This document shows positions 19,753-28,774 of a stretch of DNA of 64,000 bases, one piece after another. The first letter of the stretch is position 1. Every line of letters starts with the position of its first letter. Below the pieces are notes generated by a model. That model was given only the letters and a program-made list of their open reading frames with translations. It was not told where the DNA came from and made no database searches. A program made the translations under genes and the position numbers. Source of the stretch: Klebsiella oxytoca NBRC 105695 (GTDB lineage: Bacteria; Pseudomonadota; Gammaproteobacteria; Enterobacterales; Enterobacteriaceae); NCBI RefSeq assembly GCF_001598695.1, contig NZ_BCZK01000009.1, positions 186,001 to 250,000 on the forward strand, read 5' to 3'.

Positions 19753-20433
19753 TCAGCGTCTTGAACGTACCACCTGGTAGCGGCGGGTGAAATATTCAAA
19801 CGGCGCGCTCCAGACGTGAACCAGACGGGTGAACGGGAACAGCAGGAAAATCGTCATTCCCAGTACCAGATGTACGCGGAAAACAAAGGCGACACCGCTG
19901 AGCATTTCAGACGAGCCGCCGCGGAAGGTCACGATGCCTTGCGCCCAGCCAACCAGCTTCATCATTTCACTGCCGTCAGGATACTGCGCCGAAAAAGGAA
20001 TCGTGCTCAGCCCGAGCAGGCACTGAATCAACAGAATGCTCATGATGATGATATCCGGGGTGGTCGAGGTCGCGCGAACGCGCTGGTTGGTCAAACGACG
20101 CCAGAGCAAACCGGCGCCGCCGATCAGCGTCAGCACGCCGCAGACGCCGCCGAGCACCATCGCCATCTGCTGCTTGACCGCAATCGGTAAAAACCAGGCA
20201 TACATCCAGTGCGGCGTTAACATGCCGAACAGATGGCCAAAGAAAATGCCGAGTATGCCGATATGAAAAAGATTCGACCAGATCACCATCCCGCGTTTAT
20301 CGAGCATCTGGCTGGAGGAGGCGCGCCAGGTGTACTGACCGTAGTCATAGCGCAGCCAGCTGCCGAGAAAAAAGACCGTCGCGCAGATGTAGGGGTAGAT
20401 GTCGTAAAAAAAGACGTTCAGGTACTGTATCAT
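19753..20433 (-). CDS. narV: Nitrate reductase Z gamma subunit (cytochrome b)
   Basis: A 226-residue inner-membrane di-haem cytochrome b that takes electrons from quinol and passes them to the NarY Fe-S clusters. Five hydrophobic helices are visible. Haem-ligand histidines are in '[19 protein letters not shown]' (helix 2) and in 'FRVHLVLGM' and '[13 protein letters not shown]' (helix 5). It is almost identical to E. coli NarV. It is last in narZYWV, and its ATG overlaps the narW stop by 4 bases. Confidence 0.96.
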   Translation of the reverse strand: MIQYLNVFFYDIYPYICATVFFLGSWLRYDYGQYTWRASSSQMLDKRGMVIWSNLFHIGILGIFFGHLFGMLTPHWMYAWFLPIAVKQQMAMVLGGVCGVLTLIGGAGLLWRRLTNQRVRATSTTPDIIIMSILLIQCLLGLSTIPFSAQYPDGSEMMKLVGWAQGIVTFRGGSSEMLSGVAFVFRVHLVLGMTIFLLFPFTRLVHVWSAPFEYFTRRYQVVRSRR

Positions 20434-21125
20434 TTCGGTCCTCCCGCGCTGACGTCGACGTACTGCGGCGCCACGTCCTGGCTAAAGCGTCGTTGATATT
20501 GCTGTAACGGTGAGCTGTCACAGGTTGTGGCGTTATCTTCGATAAATTTCACCTGCTCTTCTTCCCAGACCGCATCCAGCGCCTGCCGGGTATCATCACG
20601 GGACTCTTTGTTAACCTGCTGCGTGACGCTGTCACTTGAGAGGGGACTCCCGGCGAGGCTCAGCAGGGCGTCAAACAGCGGGTACCACGCTACGTCGCGC
20701 TGCTTGAGCCGCCCGCCCAGCAGCGCCAGAATCGGCGCGACGTTTTGTAGCCCCTCACGCGCTTCGTTTTCCGGCAGGATGCTGAGGTATTCCAGATACA
20801 GCGGCAGATGGTCTGGAAGTTCGCGACAGTCGAGCTGTAGACCCGCTTTTTCATACTGAGCGAGCAGATCGACCATTGCCTGGCCGCGATCGCGGGACTC
20901 GGCGTGAACGTGTTCAAACAGCAGCAGCGAGGTGGCGCGGCCCCGGTCAAACACTTCGCACCATTCGGCCTGCTTATCCAGCAGTGGATCATTCAGCATT
21001 TCCGCGACGAAGTCGTTGAGCATGGGGGCGTCGTGCCGCACCATGGCCAGCACCTCCTCCTTGCACTGCCAAAGAAACTCATCCGGGTACTCCATCAGCA
21101 GGCCGATCGCTTTGAGGATTTGCAT
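20430..21125 (-). CDS. narW: Nitrate reductase Z assembly chaperone
   Basis: A 231-residue NarJ-type redox enzyme maturation protein. It is needed for molybdenum cofactor insertion into the catalytic subunit and is not part of the final complex. Recognisable parts are '[12 protein letters not shown]', '[17 protein letters not shown]' (the conserved NarJ motif) and '[15 protein letters not shown]'. It is encoded between narY and narV, overlapping both by 1 to 4 bases, the standard order for narGHJI-type operons. Confidence 0.95.
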   Translation of the reverse strand: MQILKAIGLLMEYPDEFLWQCKEEVLAMVRHDAPMLNDFVAEMLNDPLLDKQAEWCEVFDRGRATSLLLFEHVHAESRDRGQAMVDLLAQYEKAGLQLDCRELPDHLPLYLEYLSILPENEAREGLQNVAPILALLGGRLKQRDVAWYPLFDALLSLAGSPLSSDSVTQQVNKESRDDTRQALDAVWEEEQVKFIEDNATTCDSSPLQQYQRRFSQDVAPQYVDVSAGGPK

Positions 21126-22669
21126 TATTCCCCCTCCGCTTTATCGCGTACTTCGGTGATGTTGATGGCATCGATACGGCTACTGTTGAACAGGTTGAAT
21201 TTGGTGTCGGAGCCGTGGCAGCCGTCGCCAAAGGTAAAGCCGCAGCCGTTGCGCTCGGGGAAAGCGTCGCGCGCCATTTCGCGGTGGCTGGTCGGGATCA
21301 CGAAACGGTCTTCATAGTTGGCGATCGCCAGATAGCGGTACATCTCCTCGACCTGTTCAACGCTTAAGCCCACTTCCTCGATGGCGCGGGTATCCGTGAC
21401 GCCTTCCACCGTTTGCGAGCGCATGTAATGACGCATCGCCATCATGCGCTTCAGCGCGCGCAACACCGGGCCGGTATCGCCCGCGCTGAGCATATTGGCG
21501 AGATACTGTACCGGAATACGCAGGCTTTCGATGGCCGGAAGCACGCCGTCGCTTTTCGGCAGGCCGCCGGCGTCGGCGTAGGACTGAATCGGCGACAGCG
21601 GCGGCACGTACCAGACCATTGGCAGGGTGCGGTATTCCGGATGTAGCGGCAGCGCCAGCTTCCAGTCCATCGCCATTTTGTACACCGGCGAGCGCTGGGC
21701 GGCATCAATCACGTTTTGTGGAATCCCCTGTTTCAGCGCTTCTTCAATCACCGCCGGGTCGTGGGGATTGAGGAACACCTCGCACTGCCGCTCATAGAGA
21801 TCGGTTTCGCGCTCGGTGCTGGCGGCCTCTTCAATGCGATCCGCGTCGTATAACAACACGCCGAGATAGCGGATACGCCCCACGCAGGTTTCCGAACAGA
21901 CGGTGGGCTGTCCGGATTCGATACGCGGGTAGCAGAAGATGCATTTTTCCGATTTACCGCTTTTCCAGTTGAAGTAGATTTTTTTGTACGGGCAGCCGCT
22001 GATGCACAGACGCCAGCCGCGGCATTTATCCTGGTCGATCAGCACGATGCCGTCTTCTTCACGCTTGTAGATGGCGCCGCTCGGGCAGGTGGCGACGCAG
22101 CTCGGATTCAGGCAGTGCTCGCACAGGCGCGGCAGATACATCATGAAGGTGTTTTCAAACTGGCCGTACATCTCCTTCTGAATCTTGTCGAAGTTACGGT
22201 CGCGGGCGCGCTTTTCAAACTCGCCGCCGAGCAGCTCTTCCCAGTTGGGCCCCCAGATGATTTTATCCATCCGCTTACCATCGATAAGCGAGCGCGGACG
22301 GGCGGTGGGCAAATGTTTCCCCTCCGGCGCGTTGTGCAGGTGCTGATAATCAAAGGTAAAAGGCTCATAATAATCGTCGATTTGCGGTATCACCGGATTG
22401 GCGAAGATTTTGGTGATGACGCCCATTTTGCCGCCCAGACGCGGGCGTATTTTGCCATTAACGTCGCGCACCCAGCCGCCTTCCCACACCTCCTGGTCTT
22501 CCCAGTTTTTTGGATAACCGATGCCCGGTTTGGTTTCGACGTTGTTAAACCAGGCGTATTCCATTCCTTCACGTCCGGTCCAGACGTTTTTACAGGTGAC
22601 GGAACAGGTGTGGCAGCCGATGCATTTATCAAGATTGAGAACCATACCGACCTGTGAGCGTATTTTCAT
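21125..22669 (-). CDS. narY: Nitrate reductase Z beta subunit (Fe-S)
   Basis: A 514-residue electron-transfer subunit with four cysteine clusters: 'CIGCHTCSVTC' (residues 16-26), 'CEHCLNPSCVATC', 'CRGWRLCISGC' and 'CIFCYPRIESGQPTVCSETC'. The Trp in the third motif replaces a cysteine and makes that centre a [3Fe-4S] cluster, as in NarH/NarY. It links NarV haems to the NarZ Mo site on the cytoplasmic side of the membrane. Its start overlaps the narZ stop (ATGA, 22666-22669). Confidence 0.96.
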   Translation of the reverse strand: MKIRSQVGMVLNLDKCIGCHTCSVTCKNVWTGREGMEYAWFNNVETKPGIGYPKNWEDQEVWEGGWVRDVNGKIRPRLGGKMGVITKIFANPVIPQIDDYYEPFTFDYQHLHNAPEGKHLPTARPRSLIDGKRMDKIIWGPNWEELLGGEFEKRARDRNFDKIQKEMYGQFENTFMMYLPRLCEHCLNPSCVATCPSGAIYKREEDGIVLIDQDKCRGWRLCISGCPYKKIYFNWKSGKSEKCIFCYPRIESGQPTVCSETCVGRIRYLGVLLYDADRIEEAASTERETDLYERQCEVFLNPHDPAVIEEALKQGIPQNVIDAAQRSPVYKMAMDWKLALPLHPEYRTLPMVWYVPPLSPIQSYADAGGLPKSDGVLPAIESLRIPVQYLANMLSAGDTGPVLRALKRMMAMRHYMRSQTVEGVTDTRAIEEVGLSVEQVEEMYRYLAIANYEDRFVIPTSHREMARDAFPERNGCGFTFGDGCHGSDTKFNLFNSSRIDAINITEVRDKAEGE

Positions 22670-25600
22670 TTTTTCGCCTCCTGTACCCCGTCGCGACCTT
22701 CGTCATCCAGCCAGTCAATATTTTTCATTTTGCGTATCATGATGAACTCATCGCGATTAGAGCCGACGGTGCCGTAATAGTTGAAACCGTAAGCCAGCTG
22801 GGCGTAGCCGCCAATCATATGGGTCGGTTTCGGGCATACGCGGGTCACCGAGTTATGGATCCCGCCGCGCCGTCCGGTGACTTCCGAGCCCGGAATATTC
22901 ATCAGACGCTCCTGCGCGTGGTACATCATGGTCATCCCCGGCGGTACGCGCTGGCTGACCACCGCGCGAGCGGTGAGCGCGCCGTTGGCGTTAAAGGCCT
23001 CGATCCAGTCGTTATCTTCAATCCCCAGTTCGCGAGCATCGGTTTCGCTGATCCACACGATCGGCCCGCCGCGCGACAGGGTTAGCATCAGCAGGTTTTC
23101 GCTGTAGGTGGAGTGAATGCCCCATTTCTGGTGCGGCGTCAGAAAGTTGAGCGCTTTTTCAGGAAAGCCGTTAGGCGGGATCGCTTTCATCTGGCTGACG
23201 CTGCGGGTGTCAATGGGCGGACGATAGACCACCAGGCTTTCGCCAAAGGCGCGCATCCAGGGGTGATCCTGATAGAGCTGCTGGCGGCCGGAAAGGGTGC
23301 GCCAGGGGATCAGCTCGTGGACGTTGGTATAGCCGGCGTTGTACGACACATGCTCGCTCTCGAGGCCGGACCAGGTCGGGCTGGAGATAATTTTGCGCGG
23401 CTGGGCCTGAATGTCGCGGAAGCGGATTTTTTCATCCTCTTTATTCAGCGCCAGGTGCGTGTGCTCGCGGCCGGTAAATTCGCCGAGCGCTTGCCAGGCT
23501 TTGACCGCCACCTGGCCATTGGTTTCCGGGGCGAGGGCGAGGATCACTTCCGAGGCGTCGATGGCGGTGTCGATGCGCGGGCGGCCTTTAGCCGGGCCAT
23601 CCAGCTTGACGTAGTTGAGCTTACCGAGGAAATCGACCTCGTTCTGGGTGTTCCAGGTGATGCCTTTACCGCCGTTGCCGAGTTTGTCGAGCAGCGGGCC
23701 GAGGGAGGTAAAGCGCTCATAGGTCGCCGGATAATCGCGCTCAACCACGGCAATCGACGGCGCGGTTTTACCCGGCGTCAGCTCGCATTCGCCTTTCCGC
23801 CAGTCCAGCACGTCAAAGGGCTGAGAGAGTTCCGCCGGGGAGTCATGCTGCAATGGCACCAGCACCACGTCGGTCTCTTTATCGAGGTGGCCGACGCAGA
23901 CTTCAGAGAAGGTTCTGGCGATATCTTTGTAAATTTCCCAGTCGCTTTTTGCCTCCCACGCCGGGTCAACGGCGGCGGAGAGCGGGTGAATAAAGGGATG
24001 CATATCCGAGGTGTTCATATCGTCTTTTTCGTACCAGGTGGCGGTTGGCAGAACGATATCGGAGAACAGACAGGTGCTGGACATGCGAAAGTCGAGCGTC
24101 ACTAGCAGGTCGAGTTTGCCCTCAATGGCCGCGGTTTGCCACTCCACCTCTTCCGGCTTCACCTCATCGGTAGCCCCCAGCTCTTCGCCCTGAATACCGC
24201 TGTCGGTCCCCAGCAGGTATTTGAGCATATACTCATGGCCCTTGCCGGAAGAGCCCAGCAGGTTTGAGCGCCAGATAAACAGATTACGCGGATGGTTTTT
24301 GCCGTTATCCGGCTGTTCGCAGGCGAAGCGGATCTCGCCGGACTTCAGCGCCCGGGCGGTGTAGTCGGCGGGGGTCAGTCCGGCTGCGGCGGCCTGCGCC
24401 TTGATGGTCAGTGGGTTAACCCCCAGCTGCGGCGCGGAAGGCAGCCAGCCCATGCGCTCGGCGCGAACGTTAAAATCGATCAGATGGCCGCTGAATTGGC
24501 TGGCGTCGGCCAGCGGCGACAGCAGCTCCCGGGCGGTTAGCTTTTCATAGCGCCACTGGCTGGCGTGATTGTAAAAAAAGGAGGTGCTGTTCATCTGGCG
24601 CGGCGGACGATTCCAGTCCAGCGCGAACGCCAGCGGCAGCCAGCCGGTTTGCGGACGCAGTTTCTCCTGGCCGACATAGTGCGACCAGCCGCCGCCGCTC
24701 TGGCCGACGCAGCCGCAGAACACCAGCATATTGATCATTCCACGGTAGTTCATATCCATGTGGTACCAGTGGTTGACGCCGGCACCGAGGATAATCATCG
24801 ACCGTCCGTGGGTTTTATGCGCGGTATCGGCGAACTCGCGGGCGATCTGCTCGATGTGCTGGCGCGGGACGCCGGTGATCTGTTCGGCCCACGCCGGGGT
24901 ATAGGCTTTCATTTCGCCAAAGTCCCTGGCGGCGTTGGGGTCGTCTAAACCGCGATCGAGCCCGTAGTTAGCGAGGATGAGATCATAAACGCTGACCACC
25001 AGTCCCGTTTCGCCATTGGCCAGCGGGAGGTGTTTTACCGGTAGCTGGTGCAGGGTGACCGGATCCTGCTTAACGCTGCGAAAGTGCGGGTTTTCGTTGC
25101 CGCCGAAGTAGGGAAAGCCCACCGTCACCACGTCGTCACGGCTATCCAGCAGCGATAGTTTGAGTTCAATGGTTTGCCCGGCGGCCTGCTGTTCGAGGTT
25201 CCACTTGCCTTTCTCTCCCCAGCGGAAGCCAATCGAACCGTTGGGCGCAACCAGTTCACCTGCGCTGTTGTACGCGACGGTCTTCCACTCCGGGTTGTTG
25301 CTTTCGCCCAAATCGTCGACCAGATCGGCGGCGCGGACCATCCTGCCGGGAACGTAGAAACCCTCCTCGCGGCGCTCAAGCATCACCAGCATCGGCATAT
25401 CGGTATAGGTGCGACAGTAGTTGAGGAAATAGTCGCTGGGATTATCAAGGTGAAACGTTTTGAGGATCACATGGCCCATTGCCATCGCCAGCGCGCTGTC
25501 GGTGCCCTGTTTCGGCGCCAGCCACTGATCGCTGAGTTTGGCAACTTCCGAAAAATCCGGAGTAATCGCGATGGTTTTGGTGCCCTTATAGCGCACTTCG

Positions 25601-26406
25601 GTAAAAAAGTGGGCGTCCGGCGTTCGGGTCTGTGGGACGTTTGAGCCCCAGGCGATGATATAGCTTGAGTTATACCAGTCGGCGGATTCAGGGACATCGG
25701 TTTGCTCACCCCAGGTCATCGGCGAGGCGGGGGGAAGGTCGCAGTACCAGTCGTAAAAACTCAGACAGGTGCCGCCAAGCAGCGACAGATAGCGGGTACC
25801 CGCGGCGTAAGAGACCATCGACATCGCCGGGATCGGCGAAAAGCCCGCCACCCGGTCCGGCCCGTAGTTTTTGATGGTCCAGACGTTGGCGGCGGCAATC
25901 AGCTGATTCAGCTCTTTCCAGCTTGAGCGGATAAACCCGCCTTTGCCGCGTACCTGCTTGTAGCTGAGGGTTTTAACCGGGTCCTGCATAATGCTATCCC
26001 ACGCCTGCACCGGATCGGCGTGCTGAGCCAGCGCTTCGCGCCACAGCGCAATCAGCCGCTTGCGCACCAGCGGATACTTCAGACGGTTGGCGCTGTAAAG
26101 GTACCAGGAGTAGCTCGCGCCGCGCGGGCAGCCGCGGGGTTCGTGGTTGGGCAGATCCGGGCGGGTTCGCGGGTAGTCTGTTTGCTGGGTTTCCCAGGTG
26201 ACCAGACCGTTTTTGACGTAAATCTTCCAGCTGCATGAGCCCGTACAGTTCACGCCGTGGGTTGAGCGGACGATTTTGTCGAACTGCCAGCGCTGCCGAT
26301 AGCTGTCTTCCCAGTCGCGGTTGGTGTTGTATACCTGGCCGTGACCGTTGGCAAAGCTCTCGCCTTTTTGTTTAAAGTAGCGAAAGCGATCCAGTAGTTT
26401 ACTCAT
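22666..26406 (-). CDS. narZ: Nitrate reductase Z alpha subunit (Mo-bisMGD)
   Basis: A 1246-residue catalytic subunit, the same length as E. coli NarZ, reducing nitrate to nitrite at Mo-bis-MGD. The FS0 cluster ligands are H50, C54, C58 (THGVNCTGSCSW) and C93 (EPRGCPRGAS). The 'ADWYNSSYIIAWGSN' region carries the Mo-ligand aspartate. There is no Tat signal, and the N-terminus keeps the uncleaved vestigial form of NarG-type proteins. The ATG at 26406 follows CAGGAGAAATGTC; an upstream in-frame start is not used. I assign the Z rather than A enzyme from neighbours (narU, nhoA) and from NarV/NarU similarity. Confidence 0.95.
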   Translation of the reverse strand: MSKLLDRFRYFKQKGESFANGHGQVYNTNRDWEDSYRQRWQFDKIVRSTHGVNCTGSCSWKIYVKNGLVTWETQQTDYPRTRPDLPNHEPRGCPRGASYSWYLYSANRLKYPLVRKRLIALWREALAQHADPVQAWDSIMQDPVKTLSYKQVRGKGGFIRSSWKELNQLIAAANVWTIKNYGPDRVAGFSPIPAMSMVSYAAGTRYLSLLGGTCLSFYDWYCDLPPASPMTWGEQTDVPESADWYNSSYIIAWGSNVPQTRTPDAHFFTEVRYKGTKTIAITPDFSEVAKLSDQWLAPKQGTDSALAMAMGHVILKTFHLDNPSDYFLNYCRTYTDMPMLVMLERREEGFYVPGRMVRAADLVDDLGESNNPEWKTVAYNSAGELVAPNGSIGFRWGEKGKWNLEQQAAGQTIELKLSLLDSRDDVVTVGFPYFGGNENPHFRSVKQDPVTLHQLPVKHLPLANGETGLVVSVYDLILANYGLDRGLDDPNAARDFGEMKAYTPAWAEQITGVPRQHIEQIAREFADTAHKTHGRSMIILGAGVNHWYHMDMNYRGMINMLVFCGCVGQSGGGWSHYVGQEKLRPQTGWLPLAFALDWNRPPRQMNSTSFFYNHASQWRYEKLTARELLSPLADASQFSGHLIDFNVRAERMGWLPSAPQLGVNPLTIKAQAAAAGLTPADYTARALKSGEIRFACEQPDNGKNHPRNLFIWRSNLLGSSGKGHEYMLKYLLGTDSGIQGEELGATDEVKPEEVEWQTAAIEGKLDLLVTLDFRMSSTCLFSDIVLPTATWYEKDDMNTSDMHPFIHPLSAAVDPAWEAKSDWEIYKDIARTFSEVCVGHLDKETDVVLVPLQHDSPAELSQPFDVLDWRKGECELTPGKTAPSIAVVERDYPATYERFTSLGPLLDKLGNGGKGITWNTQNEVDFLGKLNYVKLDGPAKGRPRIDTAIDASEVILALAPETNGQVAVKAWQALGEFTGREHTHLALNKEDEKIRFRDIQAQPRKIISSPTWSGLESEHVSYNAGYTNVHELIPWRTLSGRQQLYQDHPWMRAFGESLVVYRPPIDTRSVSQMKAIPPNGFPEKALNFLTPHQKWGIHSTYSENLLMLTLSRGGPIVWISETDARELGIEDNDWIEAFNANGALTARAVVSQRVPPGMTMMYHAQERLMNIPGSEVTGRRGGIHNSVTRVCPKPTHMIGGYAQLAYGFNYYGTVGSNRDEFIMIRKMKNIDWLDDEGRDGVQEAKK

Positions 26407-26439
26407 GACATTTCTCCTGCTCCAATAATGTCCGGCCTT

Positions 26440-26496
26440 ACAAGACCGCACTATCCTGTAGGCCAGATAAGGCTTCAGCCGCCATCCGGCAAAGAT
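26440..26496. repeat. REP element between narU and narZ
   Basis: 'tgtaggccagataaggcttc' followed by 'agccgccatccggc' matches the classical enterobacterial REP consensus and forms an imperfect stem. It occupies most of the 94-base gap between the two co-oriented genes, so any narU-narZ read-through transcript would carry it. Confidence 0.75.
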
Positions 26497-26500
26497 GTCG

Positions 26501-27889
26501 TTATTTTTTTGCCGGTTTACGACGGCCGTAGACCAGCCAGGTCACCAGCACACAAACCACGTAGAAAACAAAGAAGACCTTCATTGCCCCGACAGGTGAG
26601 CCGGTCAGCGCCAGCGAGGTGCCGAAGGCTTTAGGGATAAAGAAGCCGCCAATGGCGCCGATAGCGGAGATAAAACCGAGCGCCGCCGCGGTGTCGGTCA
26701 CCGCTTCGTGCTGAGCCTGTTCATCGCTGCCGCCGCGCTTCTTCACGCTGTCGATAGTTATCTGGCGGAAGATCACGGCGATCATCTGGAAGGTGGAACC
26801 GCTGCCGAGACCGGCGGTAAGGAACAGTCCCATAAACACCACATAAAAGGCGAGAAAGCTGCCGGAGCCGGTGCCGGGCAGGGTGAGGAACAGCAGGCCG
26901 GTGAACAGCGCCATTAAGATAAAATTGATCAACGTGACCCGCACGCCGCCGAGACGGTCGGAAATAATGCCGCCAAATGACCGCGCCAGCGCACCGATAA
27001 ACGGCCCGAAGAAAGCCAGCTTCAGAATATTCACGTCGGGGAACTGCGTTTTCGCCAGCATGGCAAAACCGGCGGAGAAGCCGATAAACGAGCCAAAGGT
27101 GGCAAGGTAGAGCAGGCTTAACAGCCACATATGCGGGCGCTTCAGTACCGGCAGCTGCTCGCGAATGGAGGCCTTCGAGCTGGCGATATCGTTCATTCCC
27201 ACCCAGGCTGCGAAGGTGGCGATCGCCAGCAGCGGTACCCAGACGAGCGCGGCGTTGCTAAGGGCGAGAAGAGATCCATCCTCCTGAGGCACCCCATGAA
27301 CACCGAGAAAAGCAAAGATGGGCAGAAAAATCACCGCCGGCGCGATCATCTGCATCACGCTGACGCCGAGGTTGCCGAGCCCACCGTTAATCCCCAGTGC
27401 GCTACCCTGTTTGGCTTTGGGGAAGAAAAAACTGATATTTCCCATGCTCGAAGCAAAGTTCGCTCCGGCAAAACCGCACAGTAAGGCGATAATGATAAAT
27501 ACCCAAAACGGGGTAGCGGTATTTTGCACGGCAATTCCCAGCCAGATGCAGGGAACCACCAGAATAATCGTACTTAATACCGTCCAGTAGCGACCGCCAA
27601 ATATGGGTACCATAAAGGAGTAGGGCACGCGTAATATCGCGCCGGAAAGCGAAGGCAGAGCGGTTAATAAAAACAGTTGATCGGTAGTGAAATTAAAACC
27701 GACTTTATTGAGGTTGACCGCGACGGCGCTAAATAACATCCAGACGCAAAAGGCAAGTAGCAGACAAGCTACGGAAATGCAAAGATTTCTGCGGGCTATT
27801 TTCTTTCCCTTATTTTCCCAGAATGCCGCGTTTTCAGGTTTCCACTCGCTTAAAAGATAATGATTCTTTTTCTCATTTTTGCTCAGCAT
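26501..27889 (-). CDS. narU: Nitrate/nitrite transporter NarU
   Basis: A 462-residue, 12-helix NarK/NarU-type MFS transporter exchanging or co-transporting nitrate and nitrite. The two nitrate-signature glycine-rich stretches are visible: 'GFAGANFASSMGNISFFFPKAKQGSALGINGGLGNLG' and 'ALGFISAIGAIGGFFIPKAFG'. Substrate arginines are in 'LRVPYSFMVP' and 'ALARSFGGIISDRLGG'. Location immediately upstream of narZ identifies it as narU, the partner of the stationary-phase nitrate reductase in E. coli. The ATG follows CGAGGGCAAT. Confidence 0.95.
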   Translation of the reverse strand: MLSKNEKKNHYLLSEWKPENAAFWENKGKKIARRNLCISVACLLLAFCVWMLFSAVAVNLNKVGFNFTTDQLFLLTALPSLSGAILRVPYSFMVPIFGGRYWTVLSTIILVVPCIWLGIAVQNTATPFWVFIIIALLCGFAGANFASSMGNISFFFPKAKQGSALGINGGLGNLGVSVMQMIAPAVIFLPIFAFLGVHGVPQEDGSLLALSNAALVWVPLLAIATFAAWVGMNDIASSKASIREQLPVLKRPHMWLLSLLYLATFGSFIGFSAGFAMLAKTQFPDVNILKLAFFGPFIGALARSFGGIISDRLGGVRVTLINFILMALFTGLLFLTLPGTGSGSFLAFYVVFMGLFLTAGLGSGSTFQMIAVIFRQITIDSVKKRGGSDEQAQHEAVTDTAAALGFISAIGAIGGFFIPKAFGTSLALTGSPVGAMKVFFVFYVVCVLVTWLVYGRRKPAKK

Positions 27890-28012
27890 ATTGCCCTCGA
27901 ATGAACATTAACCAGTCAAAAAGAATAAAGATGTAAAACAGTCAATTAATATAAAAGAATGAAAGAAGGGGCCGAACGATGTGTTAGTTGTAATAAATGA
28001 AGAATAGATAAG

Positions 28013-28037
28013 AAAAGCGCGTCGGCAGTCGACGCGC
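28013..28037 (-). terminator. Intrinsic terminator of smvR
   Basis: GCGCGTCG (28017-28024) pairs with CGACGCGC (28030-28037). On the minus strand the stem is followed by TTTTCTT. It lies about 40 bases past the stop of the minus-strand TetR gene and would insulate narU from it. Confidence 0.75.
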
Positions 28038-28079
28038 GGAGAATAGAGGGGGATTATTTGTTACAAAGTGTAACCTGGG

Positions 28080-28655
28080 TCAGAACAGTTCCATCGAAAT
28101 AAAATAATTGATATGCCGGTTAAAGGTGGCGTCATCTATTTCCTCCATACCCAGCGCGTAAATACCATCCAGGCCACATACCAGCGCAATGAGCCGCCAG
28201 GCAATACTTTCCGCATGGTCTTTTGGCGTAAACTCACCTGCTTCGGTTCCGCGCTGAATAATTTTCAGCGTCTCTTCATGCCACATACTCATCGTCAGCA
28301 GATATGCGCCTTTGATATCGCTATCGCTGTCGGCCAGCAGCTGCGCTTCGCGCCATAAACGAATATAGGGCTCAAGCTTGCCATCGTCGCTGCCCACCAT
28401 GGAAAACAGGCGTTCCCGCCATGTGGCGTCGTCAGCGACCAGCGGCATGTCCAGCATTTCACGGATAAGGCGTACAAAGGTATGGGCTTTCAGCTCGCCT
28501 GCTGAAGTGAAATGGTGGTGCAGTTGACCGGCGGAGACGCCGGCTTCGGCGGCAATCTGGCGCACGGTCATGGCGCTGAATCCGCCTCTAAGCGCGACGC
28601 GCATGGCTGCCAGTACAATAACTTCCCGTCGCGCATCGCGATTTAAGTAGCTCAT
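28080..28655 (-). CDS. smvR: TetR-family repressor SmvR
   Basis: A 191-residue TetR-family regulator with N-terminal helix-turn-helix 'MTVRQIAAEAGVSAGQLHHHF' (about residues 29-49). It is divergent from the 14-helix efflux gene smvA. In Klebsiella this pair is known as smvR/smvA, where SmvR loss raises SmvA and tolerance to cationic biocides such as chlorhexidine. Assignment rests on gene pairing plus the SmvA similarity. The ATG follows CAGGGGCT. Two operator-like palindromes lie in the intergenic space. Confidence 0.85.
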   Translation of the reverse strand: MSYLNRDARREVIVLAAMRVALRGGFSAMTVRQIAAEAGVSAGQLHHHFTSAGELKAHTFVRLIREMLDMPLVADDATWRERLFSMVGSDDGKLEPYIRLWREAQLLADSDSDIKGAYLLTMSMWHEETLKIIQRGTEAGEFTPKDHAESIAWRLIALVCGLDGIYALGMEEIDDATFNRHINYFISMELF

Positions 28656-28697
28656 AGCCCCTGGTGACCCCCGTTTTTGGCCGATAGTAACAAAAAG

Positions 28698-28715
28698 TTG
28701 GACACTCGTTCAACA
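28698..28715. promoter_or_regulatory. SmvR operator candidate 1
   Basis: GTTGGAC-ACTC-GTTCAAC is an imperfect palindrome (6 of 7 arm positions). It shares TGGACACT with the second site at 28735-28750, with matching positions about 38 bases apart. It lies about 45-60 bases upstream of the smvR start codon. Confidence 0.55.
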
Positions 28716-28734
28716 TTGGGGCAGGATCGCCATC

Positions 28735-28750
28735 CTGGACACTTGTCCAA
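28735..28750. promoter_or_regulatory. SmvR operator candidate 2
   Basis: CTGGACA-CT-TGTCCAA has perfect 5-bp inner arms (GGACA/TGTCC). It lies about 25-40 bases upstream of the smvA start codon, overlapping where its promoter or leader should be. Repetition of the same core at 28698-28715 supports a specific binding site for the divergent TetR repressor. Confidence 0.6.
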
Positions 28751-28774
28751 TTTTCAACTTTGAGGAAAGGTAGT

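Noticed and set aside
21980-22030. Tryptophan in place of cysteine in a NarY ferredoxin motif
   Set aside because: This is the normal NarH/NarY feature that makes a [3Fe-4S] cluster, not a mutation.
23113-24105. 330-codon plus-strand open frame
   Set aside because: It lies entirely antisense to narZ, in which every expected motif is intact; long antisense frames are common in GC-rich coding sequence.
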